Source: Pelodera strongyloides
Lineage: Eukaryota; Nematoda; Chromadorea; Rhabditida; Rhabditidae
Assembly: GCA_036852015.1 (NCBI GenBank)
Contig: JAANDG010000152.1
Coordinates: 186,001 to 250,000, forward strand
Direction of reading: 5' to 3'
Length of the DNA: 64,000 nt
The position numbers were made by a program, and so were the translations under genes. Below, piece by piece: positions 11,745 to 24,900 of this stretch (position 1 is the first letter of the stretch; every line of letters starts with the position of its first letter). The notes under the pieces are model-generated. The model saw only the letters and a list, made by a program, of their open reading frames with translations, had not been told where the DNA came from and searched no databases.

Positions 11745-12868
11745 AAAAACCAAAAACTGAAAGAACGATCGGGGGCATTTCCCCCTACCATTGATCCTAT
11801 GCAAATCACAAGAGAACATCGTTGACCTGGATAAATCCAGGATTTGTAACCTCAAGGCTTAGACTCTACGTGGGATCTGGTTTTACTCGAGAACAAGTTA
11901 CAATTTACAACTTGCACGCCAACTTATCCTCACATTTACATGATTTACATAATGTTTCACACTATGATACATTTCCATAGAAAAAATAGACCAAGTTTAT
12001 TATATTAGTGTCATGGGCCATGAATAAACACAAACTCTCCTTTTTTATCAATAACTTTATTCGAAACAATACATGAAAAAACAACACAAACAACACAAAT
12101 AAAGCAAACAAATACAATTTAGTACGAGCAAGAAAATAGCAAACATTTTCAACAGTGAAACGTCTACCCGAAACCAAACCCTGAACATAATTTGAAGATG
12201 CATCAGGGTACGAACCCTTTGAACTAGTGAACATACCCTTTGAACAGAGTATGTTCACTTGAAGGGAGTAAACCTCCCTCTGAAACGCTCTTCTCCCCAT
12301 AACCACTACCCCATAAACATAAAGCAGAGAAACCTCTGAATACCACATATTATACTTTCATAGGATGGGCCTTATATTCAAATACGCATAATCTCAAACG
12401 AAACAAAGTATTAGCTTCAAGCTCCCCTAGCTTCAAATACGGTCTCTCTCTCTCTCTCTCTCTCTCCCTCTTTGAATCCTGAACATGTCAACAGAAAGAT
12501 AAAAATCTTCACCGGGGAACATAAAGAGGGAGTGAAAGCCTGTAGATCCTCATATCTACTCCAGCAATCTTCTACAAAAGCTTGAATCGAATCCGATTCA
12601 CTGTTTTTCACTACAAAGAAGAAGCCGGACTGAGCATGAGTAGTGGAACGGGGACCTTGGGGTTTTCTCTGGTTTCTTACACAACGGGACGGCTAACTCA
12701 GCTGGGCCGAAATGCCCGATATTAGCGGGGGGGGATACTAGGTAAATTGCATGTGTCCCAAAAAACTGTCGTTGGTACAACAGTTTACAACGTCCAACAA
12801 AGAAATTCATCGCAGGGCAGAACGTCAAGCCACTACCAACCGTATTTGAACATTTGAACGTTATGCTT

Positions 12869-12897
12869 TCAAAAACCGGCTGTTATTTCACTTTAAA
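12869..12897. repeat. Terminal fragment of family A element downstream of the ARMC5-like stop codon
   Basis: Only the end CAAAAACCGGCTGTTATTTC..CTTTAA survives. It lies 22 bases past the stop codon at 12919, so it probably forms part of the 3' UTR. Confidence 0.6.
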
Positions 12898-12918
12898 CCT
12901 ATCGTAGCCCAATTCCGT

Positions 12919-15900
12919 TCAAGGATTCTGCATCGTTGAGCTGACAAACTGGCGTAGGTGTGTGATAAATGGCTGGATGATAAGTGGCGTGTGGGCCACT
13001 TCTGCTAAGGCCTTCAAGCACTGATCGACGGTGGTGAAACGGAGCAAGACCAGGACACAGGCATCGAGGAGGCTGAAAAGGGAATGTTGCCCATAGTTTG
13101 TAGTTTACAGTTGGTCTCATAGAGTGTTTGTAGTTTATAGGCTACATATGGGATTTATTTGTTTACAAGTAATTGCTGACACAATAAATATCCCCCTTTA
13201 TTGTCGTAGGATTACAGCACGAGTACGTAGAACTTGCCACCGCCAGTTACCGCACTGTAAGACCAGTCTTGTAATCTTACCGTACCTAGAACTCGTTCCA
13301 ATCGAGAAAATGGTTGGGACAAAGAGTGGCAAGGTCTCCCCGGTGAGTAGTCTCCTAGATGGACCATGCGGCGCACAGAGTAATTCTTGTACGGATGGAC
13401 ATAGATATCGATCGGCCAGCTGAAAAAATACATAGTTAGTTTCCTTAGCAGGGGGTAGAACACCAAAAGCACAAGTGGTGTTAAGTACAAATTACAGTAA
13501 TACAATAACAAACCAGTAGGAGCTATGAGGAGCTCAAGGCGTACAATAGTCTAGTTTAGCACTACATAAAAGCCTCAAATCAAATGGGGACAATTTCATG
13601 GCACGCTGCAAGTACAGTACCTGAATGAGCGCGGCGCAGGTGCGCGCTGACGTGACCGAAGTGCACGACGATCTGCAACCGGACAGAAAGTGCAGGAACT
13701 GGAGGAACGATCCACGATCTACTTCTTCTAGAAAATAATAATAGTTTCGAGCGTAACGTGAATCCGCACAAACAAACAAAGAGACAAACTTCATATAATA
13801 AAGTCTTTTTTAATGAATAAATACATAAGTTCACGATTGCTAATAAAAAAACTAACCCAATGATTCGTCGAATACAAACTCCCTCAACATGGACGTCTTT
13901 TCCAGAAGATCCGATGAGAACATGCCCTGAAAAAATGGTACAAAAGGGTAGAGAAAGGATTCCAACCTCTTTATCTTTAATCTCTCTCTCTAATCTCTCT
14001 CTCCCTCTCCCTTACTCTCTCTCTTTCTTTCGCTCTCTAATCTCTCTCTTACTCTCTCTCTCTGCCTCCCTCTCTCTCTTACTCTTGTTCACTCTAATCT
14101 CTTTCTAATCTCTCTCTTACTCTCGTTCACTCTCTATCTCTAACTATAACTCTCACTCCCTCTCTACCTTAAAACTCGTTACCTTAAAATAATCACTATT
14201 CTCGCACACATCCTCCATGGGCACTTTTGCAATAAGTCGATGTTCTTTGTCGACAAATCTCAGCGTTTGGATATGGTCTGCCTGGTCCTGAAACCAGCAC
14301 TTCATAAGATGGATCACTTACAAAAGTTAGACCCCAGGGCAGAACTCCCCAGGGGAACAACTTTCCCAAAGCCCCCCCCCCCACCAGTAGAATTGGAGTA
14401 CAGTACCTTTTCCTCAATTTGATCCAGAACATCACGAACGTCATCTTCGGTCACTACACGACAAACACGGAAATCTCCAGGCTTCCAGCTTGTGTCCACC
14501 TAAAGCGAAAAGTTCAAATTATCGTCGTTTTTCTTTCTTTGACTGTTATCAAGCACACAAACAATAAGACTATGCTAGACTACAAGAAAACTATATTACA
14601 AAAAAATACAAGAAAACATAAATAAAATAAACGGACACGTGGGAATTGCATGCCAATATCTAGAAAATCCAGATATACCTCAAAGACTTGCTGGATCCGT
14701 CGCGATGAAACAAAAGTGGACAGGGCGAATACCGTCTGACAGGAAACCGGAGGCTAAACGACAAATAAAGATATAGTCCGGTGAGGGAATAGTGGGCGAT
14801 CCTTCCTGGCTCTAGCCCGAAGACGACGACGTCGACGTCTTGCCCGAAGACGACGACGTCGACGTCTTGCCCGAAGACAACGACGTCGACGTCTTGCCCG
14901 AAGACGACGAGGTCGACGTCTTGCCCGAAGACAACGACGTCGACGTCTTGCCCGAAGACGACGACGTCGACGTCTTCGGAAGTCTGACGTCGACGTCAGA
15001 AGACGTCCAATCCAACCCAAAACACTAAATAGGCAAATGTCCTAACCCCATTCTCGTAAGTGACTCTCTTGGCGTCCTCCTCAACGTTGCCACCAGATAG
15101 AATGTCGCTGAGCACGCGGAGCATGTTGTCCAGAGGTTTGCCGTGCTCGGCCGAAACCACACGGTTCCCAGCAAAACGGTCTCTAGAATAGTTAGAGATA
15201 TAATAGCAGAGGCCGTTGACATTTCACTGTCCCAAAAGATATTTCCATTCCAGGGCTTTGAGAAACGATAGAGAGAAAATAAAAAGTACAGAGAAAGAGA
15301 GAGAGAGAATGAGAGAGAGAAAGAGAGAGTGAGATTGAGAGAGAGAGAAGTGAGGGAGGGAGAAGTGAGTGAGAGAGAGCATCATTACCGTACCTAACCA
15401 ACATCAGGCGTGCAATATTGGCCTTCACCCTCTCCAGGGGATCCTCCGATGTGAGCTGTCTGACCAGAAAAGCATGTCCAAAGTCCGAATCGACGTGTTG
15501 GGAGAACTCGCGCAGGATCTCACGCCCACAATCCGCCGACTTCTCGCACCGACCACAGCGACGAGCGAACCTGCAAAACAAGCAACTGCGAAAGTTAAAG
15601 CGGTATGGCACGTGGTTTTTGAAGTGTTCAAGGTAAAACGACAGTTCTCGATAGCGCAGTTGTCCAGCACAAACCACATGCCATATCACTTCAATAGCGC
15701 CAAAATTTCCGGCCTAGTGTCTTTTCTACCCACCAAGCTACCAGTCATGCGCCTTTCAAGTTATTCCTAGATGTACAATAAGAGAGTAAACCCAGTTTTC
15801 AGGAATGCAAATAAAGTGAGATCAGAGGCACTCAGATTTCCCACAGCACATTTCCTCACCTAGTTATTCGGCACGGCGCACAGCACAACTGAAAGAGCAC

Positions 15901-18900
15901 CCTAACATGGAACTGCATCTTCAGTAGGGCGTCGACGGAGGTACGCGACGCGGCCATACGAAGGAGAGATCGGCCGACACGTGAGTGTACCGAAGAGGCA
16001 CCAGACAGGTAGTCAAGAAGACAGGTCTGTAAGCAAGCGGTATTTCAAGGTACACTTTTCCATGAAGGGAAAAGCAACAATAAAAGCCTCGCGGATAAGT
16101 AAACACCTAATTTATAAGCTATAAGCTCCTACAATACCCCTCAGAATCGATATAAACCAACGTATTAGGTTATATACAAACACATTCTCAATAGGGCTAC
16201 CCAGTAGTGCTTCGGAAGAAGGTCACTCTCTATCTATTGTTCCCCTTGGTGAAAAAGGAGCGACCGTAAGGCAATGGTAAGGGTACGGTACATTGGCTAC
16301 TAGCGTACCCGAGTTTTAAATATTAAATTGAAGCAACACCTACCACCACGTCTTCTCTAATTAGCAGTGGCAGGTTGGCATCTTCCTGAGTTTGCCAAGC
16401 CCACAACCAAAGTTCGCCTTCGACCATCTGCAAACAATGGAAATGAATATGATAAAAATTGGAAATCCTCAGGGTTTGCTGTAATTAAAAGCAAAACCAA
16501 GTTACAATAATAAAGTGAAGAAAACGTATCGGAACCCGACTCGACTTCTGTCATATACTATGATTTGCCAGGTTAGGACATCCTAGTACGACGACCATGG
16601 TTCTAAAAATAAGAGATTAAAAAAGATGTAGATATTCCCACATGTCTTTGTGTCCGTGTCTCATCATCTTTATCAATTCTCATAGTGATCGGAGCCGTAT
16701 CATTTGATGACGACGGCGGCTCTTCTTCCATTAGAGAACAACTGGAATAGTGAATGTAATACCGACAAACAATTAATTCAGAAGACTCATTCCGTGAGTT
16801 AGAGCACACTTCTCATTCCATACAGTAATACAACCTAGTAACGCTGGAAACTAGTACCCTGATTCAGTGTTGACCTACCAAGTTATAGTAATCTCTGAGT
16901 CCCTACATCAATAGTGCTCATTCGATCTGGTAACGACGGACCACACGCAATTCAAGCCGTTATCTTATTATATAAAGGAGAAGAGTTTACTTTTTTGTTT
17001 GTGTGAACATAACGAAATCCTTTCATAAAGAAAATTTTCTATTGGCATAGAGCATACAAAATCTTTGTCGCTGGCGAGATTCGAACCCACAGCAACGCAC
17101 AACCTCTCGATTGATAGTCCAACGCTCTACCTGTTGAACTATGCTAGCTTATCACAAGGATAATCCTCTGCCCAACATACAACACCTTCAATGGCAAATT
17201 TGCATGGTAGCATTAGTCAGTGGAGATCCAAACTGATTATTATACGTTTCCACAATCAGAGACGTGTGAATGTGTGGGAGGAGAAAGAGCCGAGAGTTAG
17301 CTTTTTACATTGTAGCAATTCTTTTTTAACCAGGGAAACAATCGGCCGAAGGCCGATTCCTCCAGTCGGAGAAGAGCCCGTAGGGCTCTTCGAACGGCTG
17401 GTCTAATGATATCTAAGTCTACAGTAATCCGGGATCAATTTAGTTCCTACCTCATCCGATCTGGTGACGACGGTCCACTATTCAACGGTGAGAGGTTAGA
17501 CGATGAGGGCGGACTGGAGAGCGCAGAGTAGGAACTATTCCTACTGTAAGGGGACTGTGAACCATATGACCACATCGAGCAGAAATCCTTGTAAAGGTGA
17601 TGCTCCTGAAATTAATGCTTGAAAAAGTCCCAACATAGTGACAACTCTGGTCCTACATGTGTCTATTGTCAGTGCTTCTGCCCTATCAAAGGCAAAAGAT
17701 AATACATTATAAACTTACGTGATTGAATCAGAAAGGTTGGCCCGGCCACAAACTACACAACCACATACAGTTTACACGAAATGTGTCCCAATTACGAGCT
17801 GCACAAGTATATCACATCTCTGTTTGATACAAGTACAAACTATACCATTACAGTGCACATGTTTCAAATACTACTACACAGTTACAGTATCGCCCACGTT
17901 GCGATCATTGAATGCCAATTTGCTAATACATACCCCTACCCTCGACTCCGGACTGCTTCCTCTATTCAATCTGCTCTCAATTTCCAGTAGAAGTGGACTA
18001 TCGGCACGGAATCGCACTTCTTCCATTACTGAGGGCTGAAAAGGCAATCGATGAGATTACTATAAAAATCAATAAACCAATCAATCGATATTTTAAAACA
18101 AGAACTTATCAACATGCAGCAGTGCATCAAGTACAGGCAGCCGACCATTTCATATATGATGCGCAATCTGCTCTAACTAACTTCACTTACGCTTTAGCCA
18201 CTCCTAAAGTTTCCCGGTAAGATCCTACCGCTGGCCAACATTACCGCTCAAAGAAGCGAATGCCGAGAGTTTGACTTTCTTAGTTCCAATGTTCACCAAG
18301 TTCCGAATTCTGAAATCCAGGAAGTTCTATACCAACCTCGCACACGACTCGATGATGTTCCAGAAAGTTGCGCACGTGAGAGACGAGAGTGTCGAGGAAG
18401 AGAGAGGAGCGGCAGAGATGTGCCAATCCAATACGATCGTGTATATAGTGACGGAGAGACGAGACGAGCAGAAGCTGGAACAATAATAGTCGTTTAGTGA
18501 ATCTATTTTAAAGCGAAATACCGGCCGGTTTTGGAAACGCATCGTGCACAACTGGTTTCTTACGTATTTATGTTAATTTGATCGAATTTAGCTCGATTTT
18601 TTATTCTAATTTATCATTTGCATACGTTGCATAAGAATGCTGGTCTATCGATACGTTTCAAAAACCGGCCGGTATTTTGCTTTAAAGCGAAATGCTAGCC
18701 TCTTTGGAAAATTTGCATATGATAAGCAAATCCTATGTATCCTATGCTAATTTTGCGCGATTGCCGTGGACGATCGCGCAGAATTAGCATAGGATACATA
18801 GGATTTGCTCATCATATGCAAATTTTCCAAAGGGGCTAGCATTTCGCTTTAAAAAATTTGGAGTACTCCACAGGGAACGGAAACCCTCACCCATGGCTTG

Positions 18901-21900
18901 CCTCATTGTTGATGCAATAACAATTATTGTTGGGAATTTCGTGGGAAAGTCTAACTTTTCTTACCATTTCTCTCTTATTTTTCGCTAAACATTGGGTTCA
19001 CATTTGTACAACCGGCAAAAGGACCAAATTAGAGGGAAAATAAAATACAAAATTTCTCGTCTAAGCTTGAATCTTGTCAATGAAAAAAATTACAGAAAGC
19101 TACGTTTCAGCCTCTTTTAATAACGATGGTGTTCCGAATAAATCCAATCGGTTAAGGCACTGAGAACACAAGTACAACATGCAACCTCGCGCCATCGCCG
19201 CGCACAATTTGAGAGTCCGTAATATCGGCGCACCACCTCTGGGTGCGCAGCGGAGTCGAGTCGCCACGGGTGAGTGCGAGAAGGACAAACTGCGCGCTTG
19301 ACGCGAATCCGTGTGCCAACTGGAATTCAGCCTTTGTTCGCGCACCTGTGCCGCAACCCCCCTCGCGCGTTCGAGGGTGCACCGCCCCTGATTTACTTTC
19401 AAATACCTTCTCGTGTAGTTCCGTTGTGCGCGCCAGTCTCAATACAAGTAGATCGAGTGCGCCAGAAGTGCGCAGACTAGCGCGGCCCCAAGCGTCCTAA
19501 AATGGAGGTCTTAATTTAAAGCGGTATAACAGCAGGTTGAAACGCATGCTGAACACCGGTCGGTGAACATGGTTTATGTATTTACAGTTACGTGTCTACA
19601 AACTTATAAACTACAGCAGCCTACGGTACTTACCTCGGTAGCTACACTTTCCTAATAGTTAGCCTACAAACTACAAACTACAACATTGACTGAAACTGAA
19701 TACCTGAGTAAATGACATCAGAAGTCTACAGTATGCCGCAGATGGACCCTCCTCGCTGTGATCGAGCACCTGAAGATAAGAACTAATCAAGTAAGTAGTT
19801 GATCTTCAGCTATCAGTTATCATTTGTCAGCGTCAAAGTCTGTCAATTAAAAATTTCAATTCACAACAACAAATGCAAACTATATCACTTTACCAGCACA
19901 ATATTTTATTATTTATTAGATATTTTATCTACGACGCGCGTAATGTTCTACGGTATCTAAACCAACAACTGATGCATCGAATTATACTTATTTGCACATT
20001 ACGGCGAAAAAAGCTTACTGTGGAAAACTGGCGCACGTGCGCGCCCGACCAGCGGCGCACCTTATTGTTGGGCGCTAAGTTGGACCCGCCACTCCCGCAC
20101 TGACAGACCCTTCTTTGCGTTCTTTGACACAGACACTTCTTTGAAGTACTTTGACACTGACACGCTTCTTTGGGCCGCGCATCAACAAACCACGAAGAGC
20201 GCTAACCTTATCAAAAAGCTTCTCCTCTCCGCCAAGGCGGTCCCTAACGTCGGAGCTCCCATCGCACAGGTGGCCGACCAGGGTTCGAATCCCGGGCACA
20301 TCACCGTCCAGGTACAACTCCAGAAGACGAGCACAACATTCACTGAACGAATTTAAGTAACCTTATTAACTCAGGCGGATTCTACTAACTAGAAGCTCTA
20401 ACTTTCGTATTTCTTTTTTTCTATGTATCCTCCGCGTTTTCTCAAAGAGCTATATACCGAAAACTCATAGATTCAACAACTTTGTACATTATAGTTTACT
20501 GAAAGGCTAATGAAAAAGAAGTGTGTATCACTGTAACTACTGTGGCCGTATGCACGAACAGTGGGAAGCTCCCAGGGTGGGAGAATTTATCTCTATATGT
20601 CTCTGATTCGTGTGATCCCTCTCTTTCTCTCACCTCCCACTGGGAGGCTGGCAGCTTCCCGGCGCGTTCGTGCATACCGCATAGCATACGGCCACTGTAT
20701 GATCATACAACGTATAGCCTCTATATTGTTACATCTCTCATCGAAGAGGACTAAGTTCTGAGATGAACTAAGATATAACAACCTTGAAGCCAGTTGTCGT
20801 CCACAATCTCTAACCGACGACTTGGCGAGAAGTATGAGCACGGTGACCACTTCCTTCACCAGATCCGTCTCGATCTCCTCAGTGGGTTTCTCCTTCTCGG
20901 CGATCAGAACCCGTCCCAAGTAGTAGCCAACATTCGACATCAACAGTGCCTGGAAGGAAATTGGTTAAAGCGGTATGACAGGTGATTCATGAAACGTATG
21001 TTGAACAACCGCTGTCCCGTTTTTTATTACACGGGAATGCATCTGTTCGTTGAAAAACTTTTTTTTTTCGCTTGTTTTGAATAAACCTTCATTTAGTAAT
21101 ATTTGAAAAGCTAATCATATCATAGATGTTGAATTTTTAGTGGTAGTGCTGTGCATTTTTACACTGATATCTTTGCACACATCTTTCTAAGATACTAATA
21201 AACAATTAAATGGTTCAAAAATCTTCACTCCTCAATAACACTATTCCTCCCACGTTGCCAATTTTTATCTTTTATTCCACCATAGAAATAGCCCTTTCCC
21301 ATTGCTTCACTCACTAAGGAAAAATAAAAACCCGGTTGTTTGTTTCGCTCAAAACCAAAACACTTCTCTACTTCTCTTGCCGAGATAAGATAGCGAAAAA
21401 GAGCGAAACGGAGTTTCCGCTCATTTTTTTTGCCAACGATTCACGTGGTAGTTACAGGCACAGTAACCAAATTAAAGCGAAATACCGGCCGGTCTTTTAA
21501 ACACCTAGTTGACAAACATTATTATGCTGCTTATGCAAATGAGTATAAATGAGAATACAAATTCGAGCTAAATTCGAGCAAATTAGCATAAATACGGTGA
21601 GATTCAGTTGACCACGATGATAATAACCATGCATAAGGGGCATCGGTATCGTGGTATTGTAGTAGAAAGACTAAAAAACCCTTGTTGTATACCAACTCAA
21701 CAAACAAACTACTACATGTAAATTAGCCTTTCACAAAAGCAAGCCAAGTTTTTTTTTAAACTAGTTTAGCGGTCAACAAAATGACTTGTTTTTGGAGCAA
21801 TCTCTCTCGCGTTTAAAAGGAAAAATAAACATGACAACTGTCACTTCAAAATGCTGAAAAACACACAATAGCATCGCGGTTAGCGCGCTATATTACACTT

Positions 21901-24900
21901 TGTGTATACTGTATACCCAAAACACACTGCCATTGCAATTTTCTGAACTCCAATACTTATGTAAAATATTACAAGTAATTTTACTCACAACTAATAAAGA
22001 CAGTTCATTACATCTAGACCTGCGTGTTGCATCATTTCAATATTTTTTATCAATCTTTAAAATGGCACAAATATATGTGCACGTGTGGAACATGCTTCTT
22101 TCTCAATTCTTAGTTTGTTCTCAGAAGGCGCACCAGCTTATTTTTGATTTCTGGCTAGACACCGGGTGTTTCATAATCTAAACAAAATCATGAACTGGCC
22201 CTCTAAATCGCTTTTCTATTTATGTATTTTTTTGATGGTCACAAACATTTTATCGTAATGCCGATGCTGAGTCGATTTCGCCACGCACTTTTTATTTATT
22301 GAATTGTGAGTGATGCAATATCAGAAAAAAAGGTGTTTGATATGCCCTCTACATGTCAATCACTCGGGAAATAGTTATCATTAAAGCGGTGTGGCACGTG
22401 GTTCCTGAAAAACCTGAAGATCTCCCGGTATTTCCGTCCACGCACTGGGGAAACTCGGCTCCAGTGCCGCACCTGTACGGCACGGAAAAGGAGAGCGGCA
22501 CCAGATACGCACCTGCCAGGCTCTAGTTACGAGGTTTTTGCGGAGGTCAGAAAAAGTGTGGGTGCGGCATAGGTGCGAAACTGGAGCCGGGGTGCGACAC
22601 AGGTGCCAAACTGGTGCCGATTTAGAGCCACGCCTGTTGTCCTATTTTGGCACCAGATACGCACCAGCCCGGCACCTGTACGGCACTCCTCGGGGGGTGC
22701 AGATCTAGTATCGCACCCCACTTTTTTTGGTGCCGCACCCCTCGAAATCTGGTGCGGCACTGGAGCCGAGTTTCGCGTTGCGAGCCCCGCCGCTTTACTG
22801 ATTTTTGTGGTCTAAGGAGGAGGGTGATTATTTGATATTTCCAACTAACCCAATAAATATGCACATCATTCATCAAACACATTTTGAAAATTTGAACGTA
22901 TATTCTCTCTCTCTCTGTCTGTCCGTCTCTCCCTCTCTCTCACACTCCCCTTTTCTCGCAGCCCTGTTCCTCTCCCGCTTTTCAAAATCTATAAAAGATC
23001 CAAAGTTCATCGACCGGGGATGCTGTTTTCTGATTTTCCACTTTTGTGTTTCGAAATAACGTGCCCCTGAGATGGTAAACAACATTGTGAAAAGAGCAGC
23101 GGCGAATGGAGAGTTCAGAGAAAGATAGTAGTCATACACAGCGGACAAAGAGACACGAGGTGTAGAAAACAACCCCTTGGAAGACATCGAGAACCCGCAG
23201 AATTCTAAAATGTATAGGTGCCAATCGTTGGTGGCACCCTCTGACACTCCGCGACGTTGCGCACCCTGGATGTCAATGTCGTCGACGAGTCATATTCCTA
23301 ACATGCTGAGGTACGCTCATACCGTGTCATCATGACGTGATAGTGTTACAGTACTTTGAGTGAGTATCGTGGCACTGTAGATCGTCAAATGATGCTAAGG
23401 CTCATAGCTCATACACACGTAACAAAGTTCTGCTGATTTTTTTCGGTGAGAAAATTGCACACTGAAAAATTGGTGTCTTATACTTATCTTAAAGCGAAAT
23501 GCTAGCCCCTTTGGAAAATTTGCATATGATAAGCAAATTCTATGTATCCTATGCTAATTTTGTACGATCGTCCACGGCAATCGTACAAAATTAGCATAGG
23601 ATACATAGGATTTGCTTATCATATGCAAATTTTCCAAAGAGGCTAGACAGACATCCATCAAAATGTGCCCTGAACATCCAGTAACAGTAACAGCTCTATG
23701 TGTTTGAACATTAATTCAAAGCAGAGGACTTTCTTTAGACACTTAACCGTCGTTCGTTACAGTATAACTTGGTTTATAGAAATGTTTTACCGTACACTTA
23801 CTTATAACATTTCCACAATTATTTACTAACGGTTGACAATTGACAAGTGCTACAACTTTTGGAAGTTAGTACGAGGGTTGTTTGGGACTGTTATGCGATG
23901 CTATTATATGCGCAGCAGTCATTCTCAGACCATATAACCATTCGTTATCTAGATGTATCTATTCATCTTACAGTATTTACTCAATTATGTATACCGTTAG
24001 TGCTTAACTCAAATACGTTCCAAATCCCATAAGCCTCATTTAATTTATAGTACTACCTAAACTACAAACTACAGACATTGCCGGCCATCAATTATGTACG
24101 GTAATTAGCTAATGGCTAAATAGCATACACGTCCACCTCCACAACCACAGATATGTTTGCTACCGTGTTGCAACGCTCTATTTCGATCCCATTTCACAAA
24201 GGTCGTGTACATCCGTTTCATTCATTTCCAGAATATATCGAAAATAATGTTCTAGTGGCTATCCTGGGCATTCAAATCTAAAAAAAAATTCTTCTACGTT
24301 GTTCTTTTCTCTGTGCCCTCTCTCTTTCCCTTGGTATCTCGCCGGTTCTAACTCTAACTTGTTTGTGTTCTTTGCCTGCCCCAAACAAAACGTGACCGGG
24401 CATGGAGCGCAGAGTGGGGCGGGCGCCAATGTCGCCCCGCAAAACAGTCGATTCATATACCATAGAACGCTTGCCTTGCTTGGTTGCCTCTTGCTGTACT
24501 TCTTAGCTTCTATACTCATTTCCTAGTATACTTTAGTTATCCTTAGTAGTCGTAATACTCAGTTAGTGGTCTTCGTAGTAACCGTACTCAGCATCCTTAG
24601 TAGTTACAGTGCTTCCAAGTTAGTGTTAGTACCCATCAGTCATAGTACTATCCGCTACCAGCTTAAACATCATTTCACTTGTTTACAAACATTAACACAT
24701 CTTGTAGTTGTACTAATGGATACTAGCGCACTGTAATGCTTTTTCTTGATAAACGGTGTATCCCTCACGCGACTGCGGTAGGCGACCTACCGCAGTCGCG
24801 TGGCGACCTACCGCAGAGCCATGTATGCCCCGTTTACCACTATTACTCGTTCAATCGACTTTTGCTTAGTAATTTCTACTTTCACCACCAAATTCAATCA

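Larger units (their letters stand above)
4468..12918. other. Long gene-poor intergenic region
   Basis: No multi-exon model could be built on either strand. The region is filled with GA/TC microsatellites (5598-5665, 5925-6080, 7005-7060, 7558-7620, 8940-9125, 10555-10670, 12441-12470), an interstitial telomere array, several TTAA-ended elements, two long foldback elements and a TACGTCGG minisatellite. A short GC-rich patch at about 6370-6470 is unexplained. Regulatory elements for the flanking genes may be present but are not recognisable by eye. Confidence 0.65.

Noticed and set aside
11962..12348. 128-codon open frame on the minus strand, with a hydrophobic C-terminal half
   Set aside because: AT-rich composition explains the Phe/Leu/Ile content; no splice partners, no family resemblance, and it lies in a repeat-rich gene-poor region.
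20230..20310. Possible plus-strand tRNA (GGGTTCGAATCCCGG)
   Set aside because: The sequence is exon 6 of the ARMC5-like gene; a matching acceptor stem and A box are absent.
22873..23247. 124-codon minus-strand frame with one hydrophobic segment
   Set aside because: Falls in intron 4 of the ARMC5-like gene, ends in a GA-repeat-encoded Arg/Glu tail, and has no splice or family support.
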